From Hyphomicrobiales bacterium (GTDB lineage: Bacteria; Pseudomonadota; Alphaproteobacteria; Rhizobiales; Rhizobiaceae): a stretch of 64,000 bases of DNA. Positions 17,593 to 26,368 of the stretch are shown one piece after another. The notes beneath the pieces are model-generated. The model was not told the DNA's origin, made no database searches, and worked only from the letters and a program-made list of their open reading frames with translations. The position numbers and the translations under genes are program-made. Within the stretch, counting starts at the first letter, position 1. Every line of letters begins with the position of its first letter. Where the stretch lies: contig UCIA01000029.1 in assembly GCA_900472295.1 (NCBI GenBank), positions 1-64,000 on the forward strand, given 5' to 3'.

Positions 17593-18052
17593 TTGCCAGA
17601 TGCTCCGCCAGCATGTCGAAGCTCTCGCTCCAGCCTTGGATATGGCCGTCGCGGATTTCGACTGAGGTGAAGGGGGCCTGGTGGAAAGTCATCCTGGTCT
17701 TGCCTTCGTGTTCGGCGAACGTCACCGTCACCAGCGTTTCGTGGCCGGGGGTGCCATCCTCGGTCTCCCACGCATGGGTGAAAACCAGACGCTCAGGCTC
17801 GGTAACTTCGCGAAATATGCCCTGCTCGGCGGTCTCAGAACCATCCTTGCCGCGCGAACTGACCCGCCAAATTCCACCGGGTCGCAGATCCATCACACAT
17901 GAAAGCGTCGTGTAGCCGCGTGGGCCCCACCACAGCCTGACGATCTGCGGCTGGGTCCAGATTTTGAAGACGAGCGCACGCGGCGCGTCGAAAACGCGAT
18001 CAATTGCGAGTTCGCGATCCAGCGCTTTCTTCGGTTCAGTTGCCGGGGTCAT
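17585..18052 (-). CDS. AHSA1/SRPBCC domain protein
   Basis: A 155-residue START-like hydrophobic-pocket protein. The opening DRVFDAPRALVFKIWTQPQ, then LWWGPRGYTT and the closing GWSESFDMLAEHL, are typical of the bacterial AHSA1 branch. These proteins are often encoded with an ArsR-type repressor, as here. They are thought to bind a small hydrophobic ligand, but the ligand is unknown. It overlaps arsR by 4 bases (ATGA) and the MFS gene by 8 bases, showing a tightly coupled operon. Confidence 0.88.
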   Translation of the reverse strand: MTPATEPKKALDRELAIDRVFDAPRALVFKIWTQPQIVRLWWGPRGYTTLSCVMDLRPGGIWRVSSRGKDGSETAEQGIFREVTEPERLVFTHAWETEDGTPGHETLVTVTFAEHEGKTRMTFHQAPFTSVEIRDGHIQGWSESFDMLAEHLANV

Positions 18053-18378
18053 TCTTCACCTCCTTGCTGAAGATCACGTAGATAGTCGTCGATGCGATCG
18101 AAGCGTTCTTCCCAAATCTTGCGGTAACGATCGAGCCAATCGTCGATCTCTTTGAACCGATCAACTTCGAGCCGGCATGGACGCCATTGCGCCTCGCGGC
18201 CGCGGGCGATCAGACCGGCAAGCTCCAGCACTTTGAGATGCCTTGAGATGGCCGGACCACTTATATCGAACGGCTCGGCCAGTTCGTTAACGGTTGCCTC
18301 ACCCGAGGTCAGGCGCGCCAGGATGGCGCGCCGTGTAGGATCGGCAAGGGCTGCAAAGGTAGAGCTAAGGTGGTCCAT
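18049..18378 (-). CDS. ArsR-family transcriptional repressor
   Basis: A 109-residue winged-helix regulator. The recognition helix region reads ELAEPFDISGPAISRHLKVLELAGLI, the classic ArsR pattern. It has no cysteine cluster, so it is not a metal sensor of the ArsR/SmtB type; it belongs to the group paired with AHSA1 proteins. It is the first gene of a four-gene operon. A 34-bp palindrome lies 12 bases upstream of its ATG and is the expected autoregulatory operator. Confidence 0.9.
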   Translation of the reverse strand: MDHLSSTFAALADPTRRAILARLTSGEATVNELAEPFDISGPAISRHLKVLELAGLIARGREAQWRPCRLEVDRFKEIDDWLDRYRKIWEERFDRIDDYLRDLQQGGEE

Positions 18379-18389
18379 GGGTCCTCGTA

Positions 18390-18423
18390 TTTAACATTTT
18401 TGTTATATAACATTATTGTTAAA
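18390..18423. promoter_or_regulatory. 34-bp palindromic operator of the arsR operon
   Basis: TTTAACA-N5-GTTATA is followed directly by its mirror TATAAC-N5-TGTTAAA. It is a symmetric, AT-rich site in an otherwise GC-rich region. It contains two nested TAACA/TGTTA dyads, which would fit two repressor dimers. It lies directly upstream of arsR. Confidence 0.75.
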
Positions 18424-18614
18424 TATGAGCTTGGCTGCCTGCTGTCAAGCGTGTCACACCTTTCAGCGATGCGGCCTGTCCGTTCGAACTGTCCATTTGA
18501 CGAATGGCCGCCAATGTCGGGTAGAGAGGGGTCAGAATTCCCCTTGGTCGTGCTTCGGTAAATGTCCGAAAAGGGTGGTGAACTCGGTCGTTCAGAGTGG
18601 CTGGTTTTTTGGCT

Positions 18615-19544
18615 CTAGGACCAATCCAGCCCGATCAGGCGGCGAATGCGGCCGATATCGGTGCCGATGAAGGATTGCATGCCGATCGCCACCTGCTCCG
18701 GCACCATGCCGGCGACGAAGGCGCGGAACTGATCGTCGGACATCGCCTCGCCGGTCCAGTGGACGTGGCAGAATTCTTCCGCGCCGCGGAAATGGCCGGC
18801 GCCGTTCAGCACATCGTCGACGTAGCGGCCATAGATCATGCATTCGGAGAATCTCCGTGCCGAACCGATGACCTCGACCCAGCCGCGGCCATGGACCTTC
18901 TCGATCTCGGCGCACATCGCCGTCACCGTCTGCCGGCGCCAGGCAATCAGTGTGGAAATATAGTCGTGCGTCGAAATTTTGGATGCATCGATGCCAAGCA
19001 CTGACGCCGCATTACGCGACCAGATGCGATGCTCGTCATGGCCGTCGCTCGACAGCACGCCATCGCGCCGGAACAGCCGCACCTTGCCATTGCGCCAGAA
19101 GGCGCCGGTGTCGAACGGTTTCAGGAAGGCGACGTCAGAATCGCAGAAGACCAGCACGTCTTCTTTGGCATGCGCCGCGATGGCGATGCGGCGCAGCTGC
19201 TGGACGTGCCAGCCGCGCAGCGGCTGGGTCTTGAAGCTGAGCCAGATGCGGCGGCGAAACAGGCTCATCGGATCGTCGAACGCGCGCAGCCAGCGCGGCA
19301 ACAGATCGCGCTCGTCGACGACGCTGCGGCGGCTGCTTTCCAGCCGGCGAAACAGCGCCACGTCGCGATGCTCGACCAATATATAGTGATGCGCCACGCC
19401 GGAGACATGGCGGTCTAGCGTCTCGCACAACAGGCGGCAGCGCTCGAAATCCGGAGCATAGCTGGCCGTGATCACCGCCGCTGTCGGGCTCTTGGGCAGC
19501 GCGTCAGTGGCGACGGCGGCATCCGGCACGACGCGGCTGTTCAC
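18615..19544 (-). CDS. DUF6492-like putative glycosyltransferase
   Basis: A 309-residue protein. After a short N-terminus it has AAVITASYAPDFERCRLLCETLDRH, a nucleotide-sugar-type opening, and a VLVFCDSDVAFL block with a DSD that would bind a metal. This fits the DUF6492 group of glycosyltransferase-like proteins; catalysis is not shown. The start is the GTG at 19544, with GGAGAG ahead of it, overlapping the stop of the WecG-like gene (GTGA). It is the last gene of a coupled set of three on the minus strand. The donor and acceptor sugars are not known. Confidence 0.65.
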   Translation of the reverse strand: MNSRVVPDAAVATDALPKSPTAAVITASYAPDFERCRLLCETLDRHVSGVAHHYILVEHRDVALFRRLESSRRSVVDERDLLPRWLRAFDDPMSLFRRRIWLSFKTQPLRGWHVQQLRRIAIAAHAKEDVLVFCDSDVAFLKPFDTGAFWRNGKVRLFRRDGVLSSDGHDEHRIWSRNAASVLGIDASKISTHDYISTLIAWRRQTVTAMCAEIEKVHGRGWVEVIGSARRFSECMIYGRYVDDVLNGAGHFRGAEEFCHVHWTGEAMSDDQFRAFVAGMVPEQVAIGMQSFIGTDIGRIRRLIGLDWS

Positions 19545-20335
19545 GGCGTCTCTCCGGCAGGCGCGGGCCGATGCGAGAGCTTCTGCCTCATGACGCGCAG
19601 GAGAAAGATGGGATTGCCGACGACGTAGCGGCGCCACAGCCGGCCTGGCTCGATCCACAGACGGAACAGCCATTCAAGCCGCAGCCGGCGCATCCACAGA
19701 GGCGCCCGCGGCACCGTGCCGGAAAGGAAATCGAGCAGCGCACCGACGGCGATCGGCAACGTGCAATGGCGGGCATCGATATGGCGGGCGATCCACAATT
19801 CCTGGCGCGGCACGCCCATGGCAACCAGCAGCACGTCGGGCCGCAATGTCTCGAGGCGGTCGACGATCGCCTGCTCCTCGGTGGCGGAGAAAAAGCCGTC
19901 ATGGATGACGATGAATTTGTGCTGCACGGCCAGCGCCGACAGCCTGGCAGACGCCGCCTCGGCATTGGCGCGGGTGGCGCCGAGCAGACCGACGGTCAGC
20001 GGCCTTGTCGATGCCTGCAGAAATGCAGGAACGAAATCGGTGCCGTTGAGATTGTCCGGGAAAGGCGCGCCATAGAGCAGCTTTGCCGCGAGGTCGACGC
20101 CGACGCCGTCGGGCAGGATGAGGAAATCGTCAAGCGCCTCGGCAAAGGCCGGATCGCTGTAGGCGATGTTGGCATTATGAGCGTTGAGGAAACTGACCTT
20201 GGTGAAACGCCGCTCGGCGATCAGCCGGGCGAGCAGCGCAATGGCATCGTCCCAGCCGATGGCGAGCACCGAAATGCCGAGGATCGTCTTCAGCGTATCC
20301 ACTCCGAAGGCGGCGCGGGCGGTGTGCATGTTCAT
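19541..20335 (-). CDS. WecG/TagA/CpsF-family glycosyltransferase
   Basis: A 264-residue member of the WecG/TagA/CpsF family, which transfers a sugar such as N-acetylmannosamine(uronate) to a lipid-linked intermediate. Diagnostic blocks are VSFLNAHNANIAYSDP, ILPDGVGVDLAAKLLYG with NLNGTDFVPAF, GLLGATRANAEAA, VAMGVPRQELWIARH and VGALLDFLSGTVPRAPLWMRRLRLEWLFRL. The ATG at 20335 overlaps the preceding gene's stop (ATGA), which supports this start over the longer frame. Confidence 0.92.
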   Translation of the reverse strand: MNMHTARAAFGVDTLKTILGISVLAIGWDDAIALLARLIAERRFTKVSFLNAHNANIAYSDPAFAEALDDFLILPDGVGVDLAAKLLYGAPFPDNLNGTDFVPAFLQASTRPLTVGLLGATRANAEAASARLSALAVQHKFIVIHDGFFSATEEQAIVDRLETLRPDVLLVAMGVPRQELWIARHIDARHCTLPIAVGALLDFLSGTVPRAPLWMRRLRLEWLFRLWIEPGRLWRRYVVGNPIFLLRVMRQKLSHRPAPAGETP

Positions 20336-21504
20336 GCAAACACCTCTTGCCCAACCGGGCCGAGCTTTTGCAGACCGACCTTGATCGCGGCGTCGAGTGC
20401 CTTGACCTGGCTGCGGTGAAAGGCGCTGCCATCGACATCCCTGACGCCGGCGGCCGCCGCTTCCAGCGCGCCGGCAAAAGCAGCCGGGTCGTCGGTCACA
20501 ACACAATTGTCGGGGCGATAATCTATGCCGCGCAACGAGCGGCTGGTGGCGACCGACGGCAGGCCGAGCTCGAAGGTTTCGATGGTCTTGAGCTGCACGC
20601 CTGAGCCGGCAGTGCTGATCAGCGGGATGACGGCGGCGGCGCGCACGAAAGCTTGCGCGTCGGGCACGCGGCCGACGAATTGGACACCGGGATGCGAAGA
20701 GCTGATATCGGACGGCATGTTGCCGGCGATCCTGATGCGAAAATTCCGGCCAAGATGCGGCACGACCTTTTCCAGGAACCAGTCGAGGCCGATGCGGTTC
20801 GGCTGCCAGGTCCAGGTGCCGATCAGCGCGGCATCGCATTCGATGCCGCGCGGCTTTGTCAGCTTCGGCGCAGTCGCGGTGGTGACCAGCGGCAGCACCG
20901 CCGAGCGGTCGTCGCTGGCGACGCCGAGTGCGGCGCGATCTTCCTGCGCCAGCGTGAAGACGAAGCGGGCCCGGCGGCAGAGCCGCTCCTCCATCAGTTT
21001 GAGCAACCGCGCCTCGCGGGAAAACAGCAGGCGCTGGAAGCGACTGTTTGCGGCGGCGGCATTTTCCGCAGCCGAACCATGTTCGACATTGTGCGCGACA
21101 AATATCGACGGACGGTCGGCAAACAGCTTTTCGAAGGCGCCGGCGAACTGCACGGAATTGAGGACATAGCCGTCGAAAGGACCGGCGCGCGCGATCGCTG
21201 CGCTGACCGCTGCGTCGGACACCACACGCAGCTTCACCGAGGCGAAGGTGAGGCCCGACAGCATCGCCTTGCCAAGCCAGGCGAGCTTCTGCCGCGCCGA
21301 GGCGCTTTCCGTGCGTACGTCCACGGCGCCGAGCACGATGGTGTTTTCAGGGTCGCTGGGCGCCTTGCCCGGCCAGATGAAGCCGATGACGGTGACGCGC
21401 ACGCCGGCACGCCGCAAGGCGGCGATGATCGCAGCATTGGCGATCTCGTAGCCCGAAGCGAGTGCGCCGTCGGGCACGATCGATGTGGCGAACAGCAGAT
21501 GCAT
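20332..21504 (-). CDS. Glycosyltransferase family 4-like protein
   Basis: A 390-residue GT-B type transferase. The N-terminal half opens with HLLFATSIVPDGALASGYEIANAAIIAALRRAG, and the C-terminal half has the donor-site pattern of family 4: ALIGTWTWQPNRIGLDWFLEKV, FVGRVPDAQAFVRAAAVIPLISTAGSGVQLKTIETFELGLPSVAT, with glutamates in the E-x7-E arrangement. The ATG at 21504 has ATAGGTGAG ahead of it; a GTG at 21522 adds six residues. It is the first gene of the three-gene minus-strand unit and is divergent from the GT2 gene. Confidence 0.85.
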   Translation of the reverse strand: MHLLFATSIVPDGALASGYEIANAAIIAALRRAGVRVTVIGFIWPGKAPSDPENTIVLGAVDVRTESASARQKLAWLGKAMLSGLTFASVKLRVVSDAAVSAAIARAGPFDGYVLNSVQFAGAFEKLFADRPSIFVAHNVEHGSAAENAAAANSRFQRLLFSREARLLKLMEERLCRRARFVFTLAQEDRAALGVASDDRSAVLPLVTTATAPKLTKPRGIECDAALIGTWTWQPNRIGLDWFLEKVVPHLGRNFRIRIAGNMPSDISSSHPGVQFVGRVPDAQAFVRAAAVIPLISTAGSGVQLKTIETFELGLPSVATSRSLRGIDYRPDNCVVTDDPAAFAGALEAAAAGVRDVDGSAFHRSQVKALDAAIKVGLQKLGPVGQEVFA

Positions 21505-21676
21505 CTCACCTATCCCAGGCACCAGCCACTAGCAAAGCCGGGTGAACCCTTGATTAAGTCACGCAATCAACAGCGGAAAAGCGCCTCCAAGCCCATCCCC
21601 GCAGCGAAAGGTGATTAACGAAACGTTATCATCGCGGTGCTATCGAAAGCCAGATTTAACATACGGCTTGGAGCGG

Positions 21677-22675
21677 ATGATCCCTTTGCCTTCGGACGGT
21701 TCGGTATCGATCGCGGGACGCTCGCCGGGGCTCGCCGCCGAGACCATCGAAGCTGTCGTCACGCTGCCGACCTTCAAGCGGCCGCAACTGCTCCTGGAAA
21801 CGCTGGCGTCGCTGAAGGCGCAGCAGACCAGCCGGCGCTTCGCCGTCATCGTCATGGAGAACGAGGCCGAGGCGCGCGAAGGCGCCAAGGCAGCGCTGCC
21901 GCTGTTCGAGCGCGGCGAGATGACCGGCTTGGTCATCATCGCGCATGAGCGCGGCAATTGCAGCGCCTACAATGCCGGCTGGCAGACGGCGATCGAGCAG
22001 TTTCCAAACTTCAGGTATCTGCTGGTCATCGACGATGACGAGCTTGCCGAGCCCGACTGGCTGGAGCGCATGTGCAAGGCGTCGGAGACGCTTGGCGCCG
22101 ACATTGTCGGCGGTCCGCAAGTGCCGGTGTTTGCCGATCCCGCCCATTCAAAATGGGCCGAGCACCCGGTGTTCGCGCCGCCCTACCGCGAGACGGGCCG
22201 CGTGGCCGCACTCTATTCCTCGGGCAATCTCCTGGTCGGGCGCAATGTGCTGACCGCCATGGGGCCGCCCTTCCTCGACCTGCGCTTCAATTTCATGGGC
22301 GGCGGCGATTCAGATTTCCTCTCGCGCTCGGCGCAAAAAGGCTTCGTGCTTGGCTGGTGCGCGGAGGCAAAGACGAGCGAAGGCGTGCCGGCCCGGCGCG
22401 TCGAAGCCGACTGGATCCGCGCCCGCTCCTTGCGCAACGGCGTGATCTCGACGCTGGTCGAGAAGAAGAAGCGCGCTGGCACGCCGTTGGCCGGGGTCAA
22501 GGTTTTTGCTAGAAGCCTGGCACTGCTGGGCGCCTCGCCGCTGCGCGGCGCGGTCCAGCTTGTGCGGACAGGTTCGATGTCGACGGCGCTTTACCCAGTC
22601 TATGTCGCGCTCGGCCGCGTGCTTGCCGAATTCGGATACGCCAATGAGCAATACAGGCAGCCTGAGAAGAACTGA
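21677..22675 (+). CDS. Glycosyltransferase family 2
   Basis: A 332-residue GT-A transferase. It opens with EAVVTLPTFKRPQLLLETLASLKAQ and carries the DDD metal site in LLVIDDDELAEPDWLERM. MGGGDSDFLSRSAQKG, containing the usual acceptor-side ED/GD acidic pair, is present. The ATG at 21677 has GGAGCGG close by; the open frame reaches a GTG at 21611 without convincing codons. The last 32 bases overlap the ligase gene, so the two are coupled. Confidence 0.88.
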   Translation: MIPLPSDGSVSIAGRSPGLAAETIEAVVTLPTFKRPQLLLETLASLKAQQTSRRFAVIVMENEAEAREGAKAALPLFERGEMTGLVIIAHERGNCSAYNAGWQTAIEQFPNFRYLLVIDDDELAEPDWLERMCKASETLGADIVGGPQVPVFADPAHSKWAEHPVFAPPYRETGRVAALYSSGNLLVGRNVLTAMGPPFLDLRFNFMGGGDSDFLSRSAQKGFVLGWCAEAKTSEGVPARRVEADWIRARSLRNGVISTLVEKKKRAGTPLAGVKVFARSLALLGASPLRGAVQLVRTGSMSTALYPVYVALGRVLAEFGYANEQYRQPEKN

Positions 22676-23960
22676 TGAACTGCTGCTGGGCGGCATCGTC
22701 ACCCGCGATGGCGTGGCGACGGCGATTGCCGCGCTGTTGTTTGCCGTCATCATCGTGTCGTTCCGGCCGTTTCAGCCGGCGGGCGCGGAACTGACCGGTG
22801 ACGGCGGCGACATCGTCAACCAGCTCGGCTTCAGTTCGCTCGGCGCCATTTCGATCTTCTCACTGCTGACCTTCGCCGACCCCAAGGTGATACGCTCACT
22901 GCTCAGCCCGTCCTGGATCCTGATGCTCGGCTTCTTCATGCTGTCGGTCGTCAACGCGACCGATCCGTCCTCGGCGATGCGCGCGGCCTTCTTCACGCTG
23001 CTCGGCATTTTGACGATAGCCACGATCCTGGTGCTGCCGCGCGACGCCGACAGTTTCTCGAAAGTCATCATCTTCTGCGCGGTCGTCGTCATGGGCCTGT
23101 CCTATGTCGGCCTCATCGTCTTTCCGCACGAAGCCCTGCACACGGCGGACTCGCAGGAGCCTGAACATGCGGGCCTGTGGCGCGGCGTCTTCGCCCACAA
23201 GAACATTGCCGGACCGATCATGGCCTGTTTCAGCTTCGCCGGCCTCTATCTGTTCCGGCGTGGCCAGAAATTCTGGGGCGTGGCGATCTTTTCCGCCGCC
23301 ATGTTCTTCATGCTGCACACCGGTTCCAAGACGACCGCCGGCCTGGTGCCGTTCTCGATCCTGATCGTGGTGCTGCCGAGCCTGATCGGCATGCGCTTCG
23401 GCACGCCGCTTTTGTTTGCGCTGGCGATGATCGCCACGGCGGTCGGCACGCTCGGCATCGTCTTCATCCCGCCGGTGAAGGAACTGGCGGCGACCTATTT
23501 CCCGGACCTCACCTATACCGGGCGCACGACGCTGTGGCAGTTCTCCGGCGAGATGCTGGCGAAGCGGCCATGGACCGGCTACGGCTATGAAAGCTTCTGG
23601 GGCACGCCGCTGCTGCTCAGCCAGGACCAGCCCTTCGACCGCGCCTGGGACATCCGGACCATCGTGCATGGCCATGACGGCTATCTCGACATTGCCGTGC
23701 TGATGGGCATTCCGGCGCTGTGCGTCGCCGTCTACACCTTCCTGATCGCGCCGCTGCGCGACTACATGCGCATCCCGCCGCGCAAGGAGAATATCTATCT
23801 CGGTGATTTCTTCATGATGGTGGTTCTGTTCACGGCGCTGAACGCGTTCCTGGAAAGCTTCTTCTTCCATCGCGGCGACCCGGTCTGGCTGTTCTTCGTG
23901 CTCGGCGTGCTTGGCCTGCGGCAAGTGTCGCTGCGGCCTATCCCGGTGCGCCGGCACTGA
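22644..23960 (+). CDS. O-antigen ligase/polymerase-like membrane protein (Wzy_C)
   Basis: A 438-residue protein with about 11 membrane segments. The Wzy_C signature region is visible: GVFAHKNIAGPIMACFSF near residue 180 and RTTLWQFSGEMLAKRPWTGYGYESFW near residue 300, followed by a HGHDGYLDIAVLMGIP block. This fits ExoQ-like polymerases and O-antigen ligases, which join undecaprenyl-linked units in the periplasm. The start at 22644 inside the GT2 gene gives the usual length. It probably supplies the polymerisation step for this locus. Confidence 0.88.
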   Translation: MSNTGSLRRTDELLLGGIVTRDGVATAIAALLFAVIIVSFRPFQPAGAELTGDGGDIVNQLGFSSLGAISIFSLLTFADPKVIRSLLSPSWILMLGFFMLSVVNATDPSSAMRAAFFTLLGILTIATILVLPRDADSFSKVIIFCAVVVMGLSYVGLIVFPHEALHTADSQEPEHAGLWRGVFAHKNIAGPIMACFSFAGLYLFRRGQKFWGVAIFSAAMFFMLHTGSKTTAGLVPFSILIVVLPSLIGMRFGTPLLFALAMIATAVGTLGIVFIPPVKELAATYFPDLTYTGRTTLWQFSGEMLAKRPWTGYGYESFWGTPLLLSQDQPFDRAWDIRTIVHGHDGYLDIAVLMGIPALCVAVYTFLIAPLRDYMRIPPRKENIYLGDFFMMVVLFTALNAFLESFFFHRGDPVWLFFVLGVLGLRQVSLRPIPVRRH

Positions 23961-24048
23961 TCCGACTGGCCCGATCCAGCAAGTTCTCGAGGGGCTTCCC
24001 CGCCCCGTCGCGACCGTCTAAGGAAAAGCCTTCTCGGAGGGGCTCTCA

Positions 24049-24864
24049 ATGACGATCAGGCTTGTTCTCGCCGGCTGCGGCAATATGGGTTACGCCATGC
24101 TGGCGGGCTGGTTGAAATCCGGCAAACTTGCCCCGCAGGCCGTGTTCGTGGTCGAGCCCAATGCCGAGCTGCGCAAACGCGCCGAGCATCTTGGCTGCGG
24201 TGTCGCCGCCGATGCCAACGGCATCCCCGCCGACGCCGAGCCCGACCTCGTCGTCATCGCGGTGAAGCCGCAGGTGATCCGCGACGTCACCGCCGACTAC
24301 AAGCGCTTCGGCCATGGCAGGACGACGTTCGTCAGCATCGCCGCCGGCACGCCGGTCGCCACCTTCGAGCACATTCTCGGCCATCTCGCGCCCATCATCC
24401 GCTGCATGCCGAACACGCCGGCGGCGATCGGCAAGGGCATGATGGTGGTCTATTCCAACCCGCTGGTAACAGACGATGTCAGGCGCTTCGTCGCCGAGCT
24501 TTTGTCGGCAAGCGGCGTGGTGACGACGATCGACGATGAAGGCCTGATGGATGCGGTGACGGCGGTGTCGGGGTCCGGCCCGGCCTATATCTTCCACTTC
24601 ATCGAAGCGCTGACGGTGGCCGCCGAAAAAGCCGGGCTGCCGACCGATACCGCCAGGCTGCTGGCCATGCAGACCGTCTATGGCGCGGCCGCACTCGCCG
24701 CCGAAAGCGGCGAGGAGCCCGGCGTGCTGCGCCAGCAGGTCACCAGCCCCAACGGCACGACAGCCGCAGCACTTGGCGTGCTGATGGGCGGCGAGCGGCT
24801 GACGAAGCTGCTGACCGAGGCGGTGGAGGCAGCGCGGGTAAGGTCGATAGAGCTGGGGAAGTAA
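24049..24864 (+). CDS. proC: Pyrroline-5-carboxylate reductase
   Basis: A 271-residue ProC that reduces 1-pyrroline-5-carboxylate to proline with NAD(P)H. The Rossmann motif LAGCGNMGYAMLAGW begins at residue 6, VIAVKPQVI is in place, RCMPNTPAAIGKGM is conserved, and the signature VSGSGPAYIFHFIEAL lies near residue 180. GGAGGGG precedes the ATG. It forms a single-gene unit; a palindrome separates it from the convergent gene at 24916. Confidence 0.97.
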   Translation: MTIRLVLAGCGNMGYAMLAGWLKSGKLAPQAVFVVEPNAELRKRAEHLGCGVAADANGIPADAEPDLVVIAVKPQVIRDVTADYKRFGHGRTTFVSIAAGTPVATFEHILGHLAPIIRCMPNTPAAIGKGMMVVYSNPLVTDDVRRFVAELLSASGVVTTIDDEGLMDAVTAVSGSGPAYIFHFIEALTVAAEKAGLPTDTARLLAMQTVYGAAALAAESGEEPGVLRQQVTSPNGTTAAALGVLMGGERLTKLLTEAVEAARVRSIELGK

Positions 24865-24878
24865 GACCCGCGGGGCGT

Positions 24879-24898
24879 CAGGGCTGCATGCAGCCCTG
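24879..24898. terminator. 20-bp perfect palindrome between convergent genes
   Basis: CAGGGCTGCATGCAGCCCTG is a perfect palindrome between the ends of proC (+) and the metallo-beta-lactamase-fold gene (-). There is no T tract, so termination is a guess from its place. Confidence 0.45.
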
Positions 24899-24915
24899 CC
24901 AGAGCCAAGCCGGCA

Positions 24916-25839
24916 TCAGCCCCACTTCATCTCACCCTTGGCGACCTTTGCGCCCAGTTCCAGGGACGAGACGTCAAGGAGATCGGGATAGCGCCGCTTC
25001 ATCGCCGCAATCAGCTCGACGCTGGATTTCGCTTTTTCGGCTTCCTCATTGAAGGCTTCGAGGTAGGCGCGGGTGAATTCCACAGCCGCCAGACCGTTGG
25101 GCGCGCCGGCTGCCTGATGCGACGGAACCACGATCTTGGGTTTGCGCGCCGCGATTTCACCCAGCGCGGCAATCCATTTCTTGCGGTCGTCAATGGTTGG
25201 CTCATCGGCAACCCAGACATGCACGCCCGACGAGATCAGCACGCCGCCGAAAACGGCTTCAAGGCTGGGCACCCAGAGATAGCGGCGGTCTTTCAGGTCG
25301 GCGACGGTAACGATCTCGATCTTGTTTCCTTCAAGTTCAAGCGCGGTGACATCGGAAGCCTCGGGAATGACGACATCCGCCAGAACCTTCGGTCCATTGT
25401 CCTTGAGCTGCGGGCCCCAGACATCGAGCTTGCCTTGCACATTGGCCTTGATCGCCGCCACCGTCGCGCCGGCCGCGATGACTTTGGCGCCGGGGAAGGT
25501 ATCCGCGATGGGACGCAGGCCAAAATAGTAGTCAGGGTCGCTGCAGCTGACATAGATGGTGGTCAGCGTCTTGCCCGTCGCCTTGATCGCATCCGCGACC
25601 GCGCGGCCATCGGAGAGCGTAAAGCCGCCGTCGAGCAGGATGGCTTCCTTCTCACCGGTCAGCAGCACCGGCGTGCGGCGGAAACCGTTCTCGTCGGCCT
25701 GAAAATAGGTCCATTCCAGCTTGCCGGCAGCCCTGGCGGCAAAGCCAAGGGGTTGCAGCACGGCAATCGTTCCCGCGGCCAGAAGGGTTTTCATCGTGTC
25801 GCGTCGTGTCCAAACGGTCTGCAAGATTTCAATCCTCAA
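24916..25839 (-). CDS. Exported metallo-beta-lactamase-fold protein with degenerate metal site
   Basis: A 307-residue protein with an N-terminal TRRDTMKTLLAAG that resembles a twin-arginine signal, followed by a hydrophobic segment and cleavage near residue 38. The fold is visible from strands such as EAILLDGGFTLSDG and VAAIKANVQGK. Where metal enzymes of this superfamily carry HxHxDH, this one reads VSCSDPDYYFGL, so three histidines are replaced by Cys, Asp and Tyr. Two later histidines (SSGVHVWVAD and VVPSHQAAG) remain. The frame starts at a TTG (25839), and an in-frame ATG 15 codons later would drop the twin arginines. It may be a binding or altered hydrolase. The neighbouring genes give no clue. 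Confidence 0.7.
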   Translation of the reverse strand: MRIEILQTVWTRRDTMKTLLAAGTIAVLQPLGFAARAAGKLEWTYFQADENGFRRTPVLLTGEKEAILLDGGFTLSDGRAVADAIKATGKTLTTIYVSCSDPDYYFGLRPIADTFPGAKVIAAGATVAAIKANVQGKLDVWGPQLKDNGPKVLADVVIPEASDVTALELEGNKIEIVTVADLKDRRYLWVPSLEAVFGGVLISSGVHVWVADEPTIDDRKKWIAALGEIAARKPKIVVPSHQAAGAPNGLAAVEFTRAYLEAFNEEAEKAKSSVELIAAMKRRYPDLLDVSSLELGAKVAKGEMKWG

Positions 25840-25975
25840 TGGGTTTCAACTGATCGGCCGGAGATTGGCACCTCGGCATCGTTTGAAAAACACGGATCAA
25901 AAAGACAGAGTGTCTGAATGGATCAGACAATGGTGGAAGCAGCTAGCTGAGCTTTATAAGGCTGGGAAGTAGAGC

Positions 25976-26368
25976 TCAGGCCAGATCGGTGTGGGAAAAG
26001 TCTTTGCCTTTGTAGAGCAAGGGCATCCCACGGCTTTTTGCCGATGCATATGACAGGCAGTCGGCGAGATTGAGCTGAGCCGGGTGGCCGCGACCTTTGC
26101 CATAATCCGAAAAGGCCTGGATCGCGAACTTGGCGTCACCGCTTTCGATCGGAACCACCTCGATTGCGGCCTCGCGCAGGAAGTCTTCTATCGCCCTTTC
26201 GGCGAAAAGCGGCTCCACCACCAACTTCGATGAAAGCCGCATCGCCGCTTCGAGCACGACCAGGGGAGATGTTATCCGTATCGAGGCCTGCCCGATCCGG
26301 CGGCTCCAATCGGCGGCGTCTTCCTCTCCGGCGAGGACAGCGATCACCACCGAGGTGTCGATGAACAT
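25976..26368 (-). CDS. vapC: VapC-type PIN-domain toxin
   Basis: A 130-residue PIN ribonuclease. The acidic set is in place: D4 in FIDTSVV, an E in LVVLEAAMRL, D in LNLADCLSYASA and D in KGKDFSHTD. VapC toxins cleave tRNA or rRNA when free of antitoxin; the target of this one is unknown. The start ATG shares one base with the vapB stop (TGATG), giving translational coupling. Confidence 0.9.
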   Translation of the reverse strand: MFIDTSVVIAVLAGEEDAADWSRRIGQASIRITSPLVVLEAAMRLSSKLVVEPLFAERAIEDFLREAAIEVVPIESGDAKFAIQAFSDYGKGRGHPAQLNLADCLSYASAKSRGMPLLYKGKDFSHTDLA

